A stretch of 31,414 nucleotides of DNA, taken from NCBI GenBank assembly GCA_025934335.1, contig JAICYG010000006.1, positions 1 through 31,414 on the forward strand, in the 5' to 3' direction. Below the pieces are notes generated by a model. The model had not been told where the DNA came from. It saw only the letters and a program-made list of their open reading frames with translations, and made no database searches. Source of the DNA: Thermoleophilia bacterium (GTDB lineage: Bacteria > Actinomycetota > Thermoleophilia > Gaiellales > Gaiellaceae). Position numbers and translations under genes: made by a program. Below, piece by piece: positions 1-9,693 of the stretch (positions are counted from its first letter, which is position 1; every line of letters starts with the position of its first letter).

Positions 1-228
1 GAGTTCCTCGCGCTCGAGCAGCCGCACGTGCCGAGCTCGCGCCGCCGCGGCGGCAAGAAGGTCGAGGGGATGGACCGCGACGAGCTGGAGAAGCTGCTCG
101 TCACGCTCGAGGAGGAGATGTTCCAGGCGGCCGAGGAGCTGCGCTTCGAGTACGCGGCGAAGCTGCGCGACGAGATCAAGGAGCTTCGCCGCGACCTGAA
201 CGCGCTCGCCGAGGTCGCCTCGACGTGA
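1..228 (+). CDS. uvrB: UvrABC system protein B, C-terminal end (partial)
   Basis: This is the last 75 codons of a gene that begins upstream of the window. The visible part is a charged linker (RRRGGKK) followed by a UVR motif at roughly window residues 30-62 (LEEEMFQAAEELRFEYAAKLRDEI). In UvrB this helical hairpin binds the matching UVR motif of UvrC and brings the incision nuclease to the damage-bound UvrB complex. The protein ends shortly after the motif, as UvrB proteins do, whereas UvrC carries its UVR motif internally. uvrA lies about 4.6 kb downstream on the same strand, which fits. The stop TGA at 226-228 overlaps the GTG of the next gene. Another UVR-motif protein such as McsA is possible but less likely. 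Confidence 0.85.
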   Translation, partial: EFLALEQPHVPSSRRRGGKKVEGMDRDELEKLLVTLEEEMFQAAEELRFEYAAKLRDEIKELRRDLNALAEVAST

Positions 229-710
229 GCCTCGGGCTCGTCCTCGCGATCCTCTTCTCCGGGCTCGTCACGGGCGCGCTCGCGCGCTTCGCGATCCCGG
301 GGCCGGACCCGATGCCGATCTGGCTGACGATCGCGATCGGCCTCGCCGGCTCGATCGTCGGCGCGGTCGTCGGCAGGGAGCTCTCCGACGGCAACGGCTA
401 CGTCGTCTCCTTCCTCTCCTTCGCCGTCGCGATCGCGCTCGTCGCCGCGTACCGTCGCTTCGTGCAGCACCGGCCGATCTTCGGCGCCGGCGCGCTCGCC
501 TTCCCCGAGCGCGGGCTCGGCGTCGCGCAGCAGCGGGAGAAGCTGAGGCAGCTCGGCATCGACCCCGACCGGCTGCGGCCCGATCCGAGGCAGTTCCAGC
601 GCGCGCAGCACGAGGCGATGCTGCGCGAGCTGCACCGGGCGGGGCTGCTGGACGACGAGGAGCTCGACGACAAGCTCTCGCGTTTGGCGACCGCGCACCC
701 GGAGAGGTAG
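225..710 (+). CDS. GlsB/YeaQ-type membrane protein with C-terminal SHOCT-like segment
   Basis: The 161-residue protein starts at a GTG that overlaps the uvrB stop by 4 bases (GTGA), so it is probably translationally coupled to uvrB. The N-terminal half has about three hydrophobic helices (residues 3-22, 32-50 and 60-76) and the PGPDPM signature in the first loop, which is shared with the next gene and typical of the small GlsB/YeaQ/YmgE (transglycosylase-associated) membrane family. After residue 95 it becomes soluble and charged. Residues 125-155 (MLRELHRAGLLDDEELDDKL) resemble a SHOCT helical hairpin, often found at the C-terminus of bacterial membrane proteins. The family is linked to stress, but its biochemical role is unknown. 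Family 0.75, SHOCT call 0.55. Confidence 0.75.
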   Translation: MSLGLVLAILFSGLVTGALARFAIPGPDPMPIWLTIAIGLAGSIVGAVVGRELSDGNGYVVSFLSFAVAIALVAAYRRFVQHRPIFGAGALAFPERGLGVAQQREKLRQLGIDPDRLRPDPRQFQRAQHEAMLRELHRAGLLDDEELDDKLSRLATAHPER

Positions 711-716
711 CCGCGC

Positions 717-956
717 ATGCACTGGATCTGGCTGATCATCGTAGGCGCCATCGTCGGTGCGCTCGGGCGGCTGTTCCACCCGGGGCCCGATCCGATGGGC
801 TGGATCGTGACGATCGTCCTCGGCATCGTCTCGCTGATCATCGGCGGGCTGATCGCCGGCGGCTTCTGGGGGTTCGTGATCGGCGTCGTGATCGCGGTCG
901 TGCTGACGGCGATCTACGGCCGCGTGATGGCGAACCGCTCGCCTCGCACGGTTTAG
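717..956 (+). CDS. GlsB/YeaQ/YmgE family small membrane protein
   Basis: This 79-residue protein is almost entirely hydrophobic, with three glycine-rich membrane helices (about residues 3-18, 28-46 and 49-67) and the family signature PGPDPMGW in the first loop. It is the normal length for the family, unlike its upstream neighbour, which repeats the same signature and adds a soluble tail. The ATG lies 6 bases after the previous stop. A purine-rich GGAGAGG at 701-707, inside the end of the previous gene, can serve as ribosome binding site. Its 3' end overlaps the convergent phosphoesterase gene by 4 bases. The function is not established; a general envelope-stress role is known only by association in other bacteria. 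Confidence 0.85.
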   Translation: MHWIWLIIVGAIVGALGRLFHPGPDPMGWIVTIVLGIVSLIIGGLIAGGFWGFVIGVVIAVVLTAIYGRVMANRSPRTV

Positions 957-1774
957 ACCGATTCGACGCTGAGGGGCCGGCGGCCGCGCGGGAACGTCCG
1001 CACGGCCGTGAGCCCCCAGTCGTCCTCGCGCCAGATCGACGTCTCGACCGTGATCGACGTCTCGCCGGCGCGGTAGACGACACAGCCTCGAGCCTCGCCG
1101 CGGCGCTTCGGGCGGGGCCGGCCGAGACCCGGCGCGATCGAGACGACGACCCCGCGTGCGTCCCCGGTGATCACTTCGAACTCGTGCCGCTCGCTGACGG
1201 TCGACTGGTGGATGTGGCCGCCGAGGATCAGCTCGGCGCCCGAATCGACGAGCCGCGCCAGCACGTGGTTGCGCTTCGCGACCGGCTTCTTCCGCGTGCG
1301 CCACGGCGCCCCGATCAGCTGGTGGTGGAGGACGACGACGCGAAGCGCCCCCGGCGGCGCCTCCCGCAGCCGCGCCGCGACGCGGTCGAGCTGGGCGTCG
1401 GCGACCCCGCCCGACTGGTGCCGCCAGGGACGCACCGAGTTGACGCCGACCACGTGGACGCCGTCCGTCGTGTGCACGGGCTCCGTCGTCTGCCACCGCT
1501 GCTCGAACTCGCGCCACGGCTGCGTGAAGCGCGCCGGGAAGGTGTACGGGATGTCGTGGTTTCCCGGCACGGCGACGACGGGCAGCTCGAGGCGGCGCAG
1601 GAACGCGGCCGCGCGATCGTGCTCCTCGGCGCGCCCACGGTGCGTCAGGTCCCCGCTCGCGATCACCAGATCCGGCTGCACGCGCTCGACCAGGGCCGTG
1701 AGCGCGCGCTCCAGCACCGGGTCGTCGCGCGCGCCGAAGTGGAGATCCGATACGTGCAGGATGCGCGTAGACAC
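953..1774 (-). CDS. Calcineurin-like metallophosphoesterase
   Basis: The 273-residue protein carries the full set of calcineurin-type metal motifs in order: D-x-H in HVSDLHFG (about residue 10), GDLTHRG (about 41-47), GNHD (about 71-74), HH (about 150-151) and GHIH (about 186-189). This layout matches the Icc/CpdA and YfcE-like phosphodiesterase groups, which bind two metal ions and cleave phosphomonoesters or diesters such as cyclic nucleotides. The substrate cannot be read from the sequence. There is no signal peptide, so it is cytosolic. It starts at GTG 1774, only 28 bases from the divergent gene at 1803, and has no ribosome binding site. It overlaps the GlsB-type gene tail to tail by 4 bases. 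Confidence 0.9.
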   Translation of the reverse strand: MSTRILHVSDLHFGARDDPVLERALTALVERVQPDLVIASGDLTHRGRAEEHDRAAAFLRRLELPVVAVPGNHDIPYTFPARFTQPWREFEQRWQTTEPVHTTDGVHVVGVNSVRPWRHQSGGVADAQLDRVAARLREAPPGALRVVVLHHQLIGAPWRTRKKPVAKRNHVLARLVDSGAELILGGHIHQSTVSERHEFEVITGDARGVVVSIAPGLGRPRPKRRGEARGCVVYRAGETSITVETSIWREDDWGLTAVRTFPRGRRPLSVESV

Positions 1775-1783
1775 CGGCGAAGC

Positions 1784-1795
1784 AGGCTATACAGT
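1784..1795. promoter_or_regulatory. Back-to-back divergent -10 elements
   Basis: Two -10 hexamers abut. TACAGT (1790-1795, plus strand) ends 7 bases before the ATG at 1803. TAGCCT (1789-1784, minus strand) ends 9 bases before the GTG at 1774. Neither gene has a Shine-Dalgarno sequence, so both are read as leaderless transcripts fired from one near-symmetric AT-rich core. This is inferred from spacing and sequence only. Confidence 0.5.
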
Positions 1796-1802
1796 GAGTG
1801 AA

Positions 1803-2048
1803 ATGGCCGACGAGCAGACGACCGAGATCTTCGACGACCTCTATCTCGGGCTCCGGGCCGGCGGCGCGATGCGCAAGCAGCGCCGGGGCGAGCCGCTGAC
1901 GCCCGAGGAGCGCGAGGCGCTCGGTCGCTGGCAGCGCCTTTCGCCGTGGCGCAAGGGCATCGCGATCGGCGGCTTCGCCGTCGGCACCTTCGGCCTCGGC
2001 TTCACGCTCGGCGGTCTCGTCTTCGGACGATGGCGTCCGTCGAGGTAA
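1803..2048 (+). CDS. Small single-pass membrane protein, unknown function
   Basis: The 81-residue protein has an acidic N-terminus (MADEQTTEIFDDLYLGLRAG), a charged middle with the segment LTPEEREALGRWQRLSPWR, then one glycine-rich hydrophobic helix at about residues 51-74 and a short basic tail (GRWRPSR). This suggests an N-terminal cytosolic domain anchored by a C-terminal helix. I do not recognise the family. The ATG was preferred over the in-frame GTG at 1794 because TACAGT (1790-1795) ends 7 bases before it and would overlap the GTG. Its last 19 bases overlap the macro-domain gene, so the two are probably co-transcribed. Confidence 0.65.
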   Translation: MADEQTTEIFDDLYLGLRAGGAMRKQRRGEPLTPEEREALGRWQRLSPWRKGIAIGGFAVGTFGLGFTLGGLVFGRWRPSR

Positions 2049-2527
2049 CGCGCGGCGACATCACCGACGAGCGCGTCGACGCGATCGTCAACGCCGCGAA
2101 CGAGTCGCTGCTCGGCGGCGGCGGCGTCGACGGCGCGATCCACCGCGGCGCCGGCCCGGAGCTCCTCGCCGAGTGCCGTCTCCTCGGCGGCTGCGACACG
2201 GGCGACGCGAAGGCGACGAGCGGCTATTGCCTGCCGGCGCGCTGGGTGATCCACACCGTGGGGCCGGTCTGGCGCGGCGGCGGGCGCGGCGAGCCCGAGC
2301 TGCTCGACTCCTGCCACCGCCGCTCGCTCGACGTCGCGCGGGAGGTCGGTGCGCGGAGCGTCGCGTTCCCGGCTATCTCGTGCGGCCTGTACGGCTATCC
2401 GCCGGAGCTCGCGGCGGCGGTCGCCGTCACCGCGGCCCGCGAGCACGGGCACGACCTCGAGCTCGTGCGCTTCGTGCTCTTCGGCGACCGGGCCTACGAC
2501 GCGTTCGCCGCGGCCGCCTCGGGCTGA
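2030..2527 (+). CDS. Macro-domain protein, probable ADP-ribose hydrolase
   Basis: At 165 residues this is a stand-alone macro domain. It has the family hallmarks: GDITDERVDAIVNAANESL at the N-terminus with the NAAN ligand-binding loop, then GGGGVDGAIHRGAG, a diphosphate-binding loop typical of the YmdB/MacroD class, and AFPAISCGLYGYP further on. Members hydrolyse O-acetyl-ADP-ribose or mono-ADP-ribose linked to acidic residues. The ATG at 2030 lies inside the preceding small gene, overlapping by 19 bases, and is the natural start because the family begins just before the DIT strand. No DarT-like ADP-ribosyltransferase is visible nearby, so there is no evidence for a toxin-antitoxin pair. Its 3' end overlaps the convergent transporter gene by 34 bases. 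Confidence 0.92.
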   Translation: MASVEVTRGDITDERVDAIVNAANESLLGGGGVDGAIHRGAGPELLAECRLLGGCDTGDAKATSGYCLPARWVIHTVGPVWRGGGRGEPELLDSCHRRSLDVAREVGARSVAFPAISCGLYGYPPELAAAVAVTAAREHGHDLELVRFVLFGDRAYDAFAAAASG

Positions 2528-3684
2528 TCGCGGAGCGTCCCGAGCGCGACGACGCCCGCGAGCGCGGCGACCGCGGAGACGCCGCCCGCGATCCAGAGCG
2601 TGCCGCGACCGCCCACCGTCGAGACGAGCAGCGCCCCGCCGCCCAGGGCAGCGAGCTCGGCGCCGTTCCGGAGGCCGTTGAAGGCCGCAAAGGCGCGGCC
2701 GTGCCGGTCCGGGGAGACGCGCCGGTGGATGAGCGTCCGGAACCCGGTGTTCTTGATCCCGTGCCCCATGCCGCCGATCGCCCAGGCGACGACCATCACC
2801 GCATAGAGCTGCCAGAACGGCGCCGCGAACTTCGCGAGCCCCTGCGCGGCGGCGCCGAGGAGCGTCGTCGTGGCGACGAGGGCCGGCGGTATGCGTGCTG
2901 CGATCAGGTTCGAGGCGGCGACCATCCCGACGGCCCACGCCGTCAGCACGAAGCCGAACGCGAGCTTGCCGACGCCGAGCGAGTTCGCGGCGTACGCGAA
3001 GTCGCCCGGGATCGACGCCGACATGAAGACCAGGCCGACGGCGCCGGTGCCGAGGGTGACCGCGAGCACGCGCTCGCTGAAGAGCAGCTGCAGCCCCTCG
3101 CGTGCGCGCGGCTTCGCCTCCGCGGCGTGGACGACACGGCGCCGGACCGGGAGCGCGGTGAGGACCGCCGCGATGAGGAGGAACGTCGCCGCGTCTGCCA
3201 CCATCGCGTACCTCGTGCCGGCGCTGCCGGCGACCACGCCTGCGAGCGCCGGGCCGACGACGAAGCCGAGGCCGCGCGCCGACTCGACGAGCCCGTTGGC
3301 CTTCTCGAGCGGCCGTGACCCCACGAGCAGCGGCACGAGCGCGAACTCAGCCGCCGACGCGATCGCCACGCCGATCCCGAGCACGAACGCGAGCACCAGG
3401 ATCGCGCCCAGCGACGACGCGAACGCGAGCGTCGCCGCGACCGCCGCCTGGAAGAGGCCGGCGACCACCGCGACCGTCCGCGTCTCGAGCCGGTCGACCA
3501 CGACTCCGGCGTGGCCCGCCAGGAGGACGGACGGCGACCAGAGGCAGATCAGGAGCAGTGCGACGCCGCCGTCCCAGATCTCGTTCGCCCGGAAGCCGAG
3601 GGCGATCACCGCCACCCAGTCGCCGATCGCCGAGACCGCGATCGCGGCGGCGAGCACGCGCAGGTGGCGGTCGTGGACGGCCAC
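2494..3684 (-). CDS. MFS-type transporter
   Basis: The 396-residue protein is a membrane carrier with about 11-12 hydrophobic helices. It has an early VSAIGDWV helix, a basic loop between helices 2 and 3 (DRLETRT), a central basic cytosolic loop at about residues 177-195 (PVRRRVVHAAEAKPRAREG), and a second half with a similar helix pattern. This is the fold of MFS exporters related to MFS_3/enterobactin-exporter-like proteins; no substrate can be inferred. The start is GTG 3684, with TAGATT (-10) ending 6 bases upstream and no ribosome binding site. The C-terminal 11 codons overlap the macro-domain gene on the other strand. It may be a drug or metabolite exporter. Confidence 0.85.
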   Translation of the reverse strand: MAVHDRHLRVLAAAIAVSAIGDWVAVIALGFRANEIWDGGVALLLICLWSPSVLLAGHAGVVVDRLETRTVAVVAGLFQAAVAATLAFASSLGAILVLAFVLGIGVAIASAAEFALVPLLVGSRPLEKANGLVESARGLGFVVGPALAGVVAGSAGTRYAMVADAATFLLIAAVLTALPVRRRVVHAAEAKPRAREGLQLLFSERVLAVTLGTGAVGLVFMSASIPGDFAYAANSLGVGKLAFGFVLTAWAVGMVAASNLIAARIPPALVATTTLLGAAAQGLAKFAAPFWQLYAVMVVAWAIGGMGHGIKNTGFRTLIHRRVSPDRHGRAFAAFNGLRNGAELAALGGGALLVSTVGGRGTLWIAGGVSAVAALAGVVALGTLRDQPEAAAANAS

Positions 3685-3690
3685 CCGCCG

Positions 3691-3696
3691 AATCTA
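3691..3696 (-). promoter_or_regulatory. -10 element of the MFS gene (leaderless)
   Basis: The minus strand reads TAGATT followed by exactly 6 bases and the GTG start at 3684. No purine-rich ribosome binding site fits in the gap. The upstream hairpin at 3699-3717 lies immediately before it, between -10 and -35 positions. Confidence 0.5.
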
Positions 3697-3698
3697 AC

Positions 3699-3717
3699 GG
3701 AGGAGGCGGGCTCCTCC
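3699..3717 (-). terminator. Hairpin between the AI-2E-family gene and the MFS gene
   Basis: A 7-bp stem (GGAGGAG pairing with CTCCTCC) encloses a 5-base loop. On the minus strand it follows the stop of the AI-2E-family gene (3720-3722) by 2 bases and is followed by GTTAGATT. It has only a weak T-rich tail, so termination is plausible but not certain. Confidence 0.4.
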
Positions 3718-3719
3718 TA

Positions 3720-4787
3720 CTACCCCGTGTTCGCCGTGCCCTCCTCTTTCGGCGAGAAGATCACCGCCGGCACCTCCTCCTCGGCCGGATCGACGTCGCG
3801 GAGCACGACGTCGAAGAGCGTCACGAGCACGGCGGCGATCGGCACGGCGAGCAGCACGGCCCAGCCGCTGAAGAGGATCCCGACCGTCGTCACGGAGACG
3901 AGCACGAGGAGCGGCGACAGCCCCACGGCCTCGCCGAGCACCTTCGGCATCACGAGGTAGTCCTCGGCGAGCCGCACCGCGAGCACGCAGATCGCGGCCA
4001 GCACCGCGACGTGGACGGAGGCCGTGAAGCCGACGACGACGGCGATCGCGCCGGCGCTCAGCGGGCCGATCACGGGGACGATCTCGACGAGCCCGGCGAA
4101 GCTGCCGACGAGGATCCAGTACGGCTCGCCGATCGCCCAGAAGAGGAGCGAGAGCACCACGCCGACGGCCACGATCAGCAGCGCCTGACCGCGCACGAAG
4201 GCCCCGAGGCGCAGGTCGACGAGCGTCCAGGTGTCGCGCACCTTCTTCCGCTTCGGTCGGGGTAAGAGCGTGCAGACGACGTCCACCGTCCGGTCGCGCT
4301 CGAAGATCCAGTACGCGGCCGTCGCGAACGTGAAGAAGATCCCGATCAGGATCTCGAACGCCTTCCGGCCGATCTCCGTCGCCGGCTTGACGAGCTCCGA
4401 GCGCTTCGGCAGGTGGTCGAGCCGCTTCTTCAGCTCGGTCAGGAGCTGGTGCTTGAAGCCGGTGGAGTGCTGCGCCGCGCGCGCGACCTCGGCCTTGCCG
4501 CTCGGGCTGAGCGCGTGGTCGACCTGGTGGATGGCGGCAGGCACCGCGAACGCGAGCGCGACGCCGACCGCCGCGAGCAGCACGCCGTAGTGCAGCGCGA
4601 GCCCGAGGGGGCGCGGCACCCGGCGGCGCGCGAGCCAGTCGATCCCGGGACGGATCGCGGCCGCGATGATCATCGCAGAGAAGAGGAGCGCGACGACGAG
4701 CCGCAGCTTCCAGAGTGCGAGCGCCGCGACCACGATGCCGCCCGCGACGAGCGTCCCGATCGCGACCCGTTTCGCCGTCTGCGTCAC
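3720..4787 (-). CDS. AI-2E family transporter (TqsA/PerM-like membrane protein)
   Basis: The 355-residue protein has hydrophobic helices at the N-terminus, a soluble loop of about 85 residues (about residues 80-165) and a C-terminal set of helices. The family pattern of a conserved helix pair with VEIVPVIGPLSAGAIAVVVG and later LAEDYLVMPKVLGEAVGLSP is clear. Family members export autoinducer-2 or other small molecules, or act as Na+/H+ antiporters; the substrate here is unknown. The open frame continues upstream to 4997 into uvrA, but the GTG at 4787 is preferred because earlier starts would overlap the uvrA gene and the sequence before it is not family-like. GAATGT (4800-4795) ends 7 bases upstream and could be a leaderless -10. 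Confidence 0.87.
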   Translation of the reverse strand: MTQTAKRVAIGTLVAGGIVVAALALWKLRLVVALLFSAMIIAAAIRPGIDWLARRRVPRPLGLALHYGVLLAAVGVALAFAVPAAIHQVDHALSPSGKAEVARAAQHSTGFKHQLLTELKKRLDHLPKRSELVKPATEIGRKAFEILIGIFFTFATAAYWIFERDRTVDVVCTLLPRPKRKKVRDTWTLVDLRLGAFVRGQALLIVAVGVVLSLLFWAIGEPYWILVGSFAGLVEIVPVIGPLSAGAIAVVVGFTASVHVAVLAAICVLAVRLAEDYLVMPKVLGEAVGLSPLLVLVSVTTVGILFSGWAVLLAVPIAAVLVTLFDVVLRDVDPAEEEVPAVIFSPKEEGTANTG

Positions 4788-4825
4788 GGCCGCGACATTC
4801 CCACAAATCACAGACGAACCACTAT

Positions 4826-4841
4826 GCGAACGTCTGTTCGC
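4826..4841. promoter_or_regulatory. LexA SOS box upstream of uvrA
   Basis: The site reads CGAAC-GTCT-GTTCG at 4827-4840, and the perfect arms extend one base each side (GCGAAC/GTTCGC). It matches the Gram-positive LexA (DinR) operator, known as CGAACRNRYGTTYG, with one mismatch in the spacer. It starts 20 bases before the putative -10 of uvrA (4846-4851), so bound LexA would cover the -35 to -10 region. uvrA is a classical SOS gene, which supports the call. Confidence 0.85.
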
Positions 4842-4845
4842 GCGA

Positions 4846-4851
4846 TACACT
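4846..4851 (+). promoter_or_regulatory. -10 element of uvrA
   Basis: TACACT ends 9 bases before the uvrA ATG. The gap (GGTGCTCCC) holds no Shine-Dalgarno sequence. Transcription would begin at or within a few bases of the ATG. The SOS box sits directly upstream. Confidence 0.5.
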
Positions 4852-4860
4852 GGTGCTCCC

Positions 4861-7694
<2,834 letters not shown>

Positions 7695-7698
<4 letters not shown>

Positions 7699-7901
7699 AC
7701 TGGCACTCGAAACGAGCGGTGCTCGGCCTGATCGCGGCGATCTGCGCGATCGTCTTCGTCGGCGGCATGGTTGCCGCCTGGAACAACCGCCACCACACGA
7801 TCTGCCCCGACGGCAAGACGCCCGTGTCGCAGCGCGGGGGCCTGCTCGGGCAGACGGAGTACCGCTGCCACGATGGCCGCGTCGTCACCACTGCAAGCTG
7901 A
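7695..7901 (+). CDS. Small membrane-anchored protein, unknown function
   Basis: The 68-residue protein starts at a GTG that overlaps the uvrA stop (GTGA), so it is probably co-translated with uvrA. Residues 7-28 form a single hydrophobic helix after a short basic start (NWHSKR), giving a likely N-in, C-out signal anchor. The outside part is small and has two cysteines (ICPDGKTPV and YRCHDGR) that could form a disulfide around a glycine-rich turn. I do not recognise the family. Its last 29 bases overlap the next gene in another frame. Its position behind uvrA does not by itself imply a repair role. Confidence 0.65.
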
Positions 7902-8520
7902 GCCCTCGTCGTCGGCGGCGCGCGACTGGTGGCTGCGGACGCTGCTCGTGCTGCAGCGGCCGCGCCCGGTGTTCGTCGCCCTCCGCGACGACACCCCCGA
8001 GGCTGCCGGCGAGCGCGCCGAACCGATCCTGCTCGTCGTCTGGCTCGCGGGCATCGCGGCCGTGCTCGCCGACGCCGGCTCCTATCTCGACGACGGGACG
8101 CGCGCCGGGCTCGACCTCGCCATCTGGGCGTTCTTCGCCGGCGGTATCACCGGCGGCTTCGCCTACTTCGTCGTCGGCGCGATCCTCCACCGGGTCGGCA
8201 AGGCGTTCGGATCGCAGGGCAGCTACCGCCGCGCCCGGCACGTGCTCGCGTTCGCGGCGGTGCCCGTCGCGCTCTCGCTCGTCCTGTGGCCGGTGAAGCT
8301 CGCGCTCTACGGCGATGACTGGTTTCGCACGGGCGGGCGCGATGCCGGCCCGGGCGGCGTGGCCTGCGACGTGCTGACGGCGGGCTTCTTCGCCTGGAGC
8401 ATCGTGTTGCTGGCGACCGGCGTCCGCTCCGTGCACGGCTGGGCCTGGCCGCGCGCGCTCGCGGCGACCGCGCTCGCGCTCGCTCTGCCGGTCGCGGTGA
8501 CCGTGCTGCTCGCGTTGTAG
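7873..8520 (+). CDS. Yip1-like multi-pass membrane protein
   Basis: The 215-residue protein begins with a hydrophilic stretch (residues 1-50) that includes RDWWLRTLLVLQRPRPVFVALRD, followed by about five hydrophobic helices (roughly 55-72, 80-108, 127-147, 165-185 and 192-214). The layout and the opening RP-x-F-x-x-L/R region resemble bacterial Yip1-domain proteins, which are membrane proteins without a settled function. The ATG at 7873 lies inside the preceding small gene; upstream codons in the frame read as low-complexity out-of-frame sequence and were rejected. No ribosome binding site is obvious, so coupling to the upstream gene is likely. Presence as a gene is well supported; family assignment is moderate. 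Confidence 0.75.
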   Translation: MAASSPLQAEPSSSAARDWWLRTLLVLQRPRPVFVALRDDTPEAAGERAEPILLVVWLAGIAAVLADAGSYLDDGTRAGLDLAIWAFFAGGITGGFAYFVVGAILHRVGKAFGSQGSYRRARHVLAFAAVPVALSLVLWPVKLALYGDDWFRTGGRDAGPGGVACDVLTAGFFAWSIVLLATGVRSVHGWAWPRALAATALALALPVAVTVLLAL

Positions 8521-8566
8521 TCAGCGATTTCGCGGACGCGGGGGCACGCGTCCTGCGCGACGCTGA
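8521..8566 (+). terminator. Nested inverted repeats between the Yip1-like gene and adhP
   Basis: Outer arms TCAGCG (8521-8526) and CGCTGA (8561-8566) enclose a second hairpin with a 7-bp perfect stem (GGACGCG 8534-8540, CGCGTCC 8547-8553), flanked by CGC and GCG. There is no T-tract. It may end the uvrA transcript or be part of the adhP control region; the sequence cannot decide. Confidence 0.4.
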
Positions 8567-8591
8567 CCGCGACGAAACGAAAGGAGGAGGA

Positions 8592-9650
8592 ATGGCCACC
8601 CAGATGGCTCCCGAGCGCGCGATCGCCGGCGCCGGGACGATGACTGCGGCCGTCGTGCACGACTTCAAGATGCCCCTCGTCGTCGAGCAGGCGGCGAAGC
8701 CGGTGCCCGGGCCGGGCCAGGTGCTCGTCCGGGTCGAGGCGTCCGGCCTCTGCCACACGGACATTCACGCGGCGCACGGCGACTGGCCCGTGAAGCCGCA
8801 CCCGCCGTTCACGCCCGGTCACGAAGGCGTCGGCATCGTCGAGGAGCTCGGAACGGGAGTGACGGAGGTCGCCGTCGGCGACCGCGTCGCGGTGCCGTGG
8901 CTCGGCTACGCCTGTGGCACGTGCGACTACTGCGTCAGCGGCTGGGAGACGCTCTGCCTCGCGCAGAAGAACACCGGCTACTCGATGGACGGCAGTTTCG
9001 CGGAGTACGTCAATGCGTACGCCCGCTACGTCGTGCCCGTCCCCGCAGGGGTCGATCCGATCGATGCAGCGCCGCTCACGTGCGCCGGTGTGACGACCTA
9101 CAAGGCGGTGAAGGTTGCCGGCACGAAGCCGTCCGACCTCGTCGCGGTGTTCGGCGTCGGCGGCCTCGGGCATCTCGCGATTCAGTACGCCGCGATCGCG
9201 GGCGGCACCGTGGTCGCGGTCGACGTGGTCGACGAGAAGCTCGAGCTGGCCCGCGAGCTCGGTGCGACTCACACGGTCGACGCACGCACGACGGATCCGG
9301 CTGCTGCGATCCAGGAGCTCGGCGGGGCACACCAGGCAATCGCCCTCGCCGTGGTGCCGTCCGCGTTCGAGCAGGCGTACCGCTCGCTTCGGCGCGGAGG
9401 CACGCTCGTGTTCGTGGCGCTGCCGAAGGACAACCACGTCGAATTGCCGATCTTCGAGACCGTCCTGAACGGCATCACCGTCGTCGGCTCGATCGTCGGC
9501 ACCCGGCAGGACCTCCGTGAGGTCTTTGCCCTCCACGCGGCCGGCCGTACCCACGTCATCCACGAGGTGCGTCCGCTCGCCGAGGTGAACGAGGCGATCG
9601 AGGACGTCGAGAGCGGCCGCGTCGTGGCCCGCGTCGTCTTCACGCCCTGA
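8592..9650 (+). CDS. adhP: Zinc-dependent alcohol dehydrogenase, AdhP type
   Basis: The 352-residue protein is a medium-chain Zn/NAD(P)-dependent dehydrogenase that oxidises primary alcohols to aldehydes or works in reverse. Catalytic zinc ligands are C54 (GLCHTD), H77 with E78 (GHEG), and C164 (LTCAGVTTYKAV). Structural zinc cysteines are C108, C111, C114 and C122. The Rossmann motif GVGGLG is at 188-193 and an acidic residue follows in VAVDVVDE, favouring NAD. The sequence closely follows E. coli AdhP throughout. The ATG at 8592 has a strong ribosome binding site (AAGGAGGAGGA), unlike most genes here. An internal ATG at 8640 would give the shorter family-standard N-terminus, but it has no such site. 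It faces the HAD gene tail to tail across a hairpin. Confidence 0.93.
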   Translation: MATQMAPERAIAGAGTMTAAVVHDFKMPLVVEQAAKPVPGPGQVLVRVEASGLCHTDIHAAHGDWPVKPHPPFTPGHEGVGIVEELGTGVTEVAVGDRVAVPWLGYACGTCDYCVSGWETLCLAQKNTGYSMDGSFAEYVNAYARYVVPVPAGVDPIDAAPLTCAGVTTYKAVKVAGTKPSDLVAVFGVGGLGHLAIQYAAIAGGTVVAVDVVDEKLELARELGATHTVDARTTDPAAAIQELGGAHQAIALAVVPSAFEQAYRSLRRGGTLVFVALPKDNHVELPIFETVLNGITVVGSIVGTRQDLREVFALHAAGRTHVIHEVRPLAEVNEAIEDVESGRVVARVVFTP

Positions 9651-9658
9651 CGCTCGCG

Positions 9659-9693
9659 TCCGTCCGCGGCCGCTTACGCCGGCCGCGGACGGA
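9659..9693. terminator. 14-bp perfect hairpin between convergent adhP and the HAD gene
   Basis: Left arm TCCGTCCGCGGCCG (9659-9672) and its exact complement (9680-9693) enclose a 7-base loop. It lies 8 bases after the adhP stop and overlaps the last codons of the convergent HAD gene. It is very GC-rich and lacks a T-tract in either direction. A bidirectional barrier to convergent transcription is the likely role. Confidence 0.6.

Noticed and set aside
2030..2527. Macro-domain gene as the antitoxin of a DarTG-like system
   Set aside because: No DarT or other ADP-ribosyltransferase lies next to it, and the flanking genes are a small membrane protein and a transporter.
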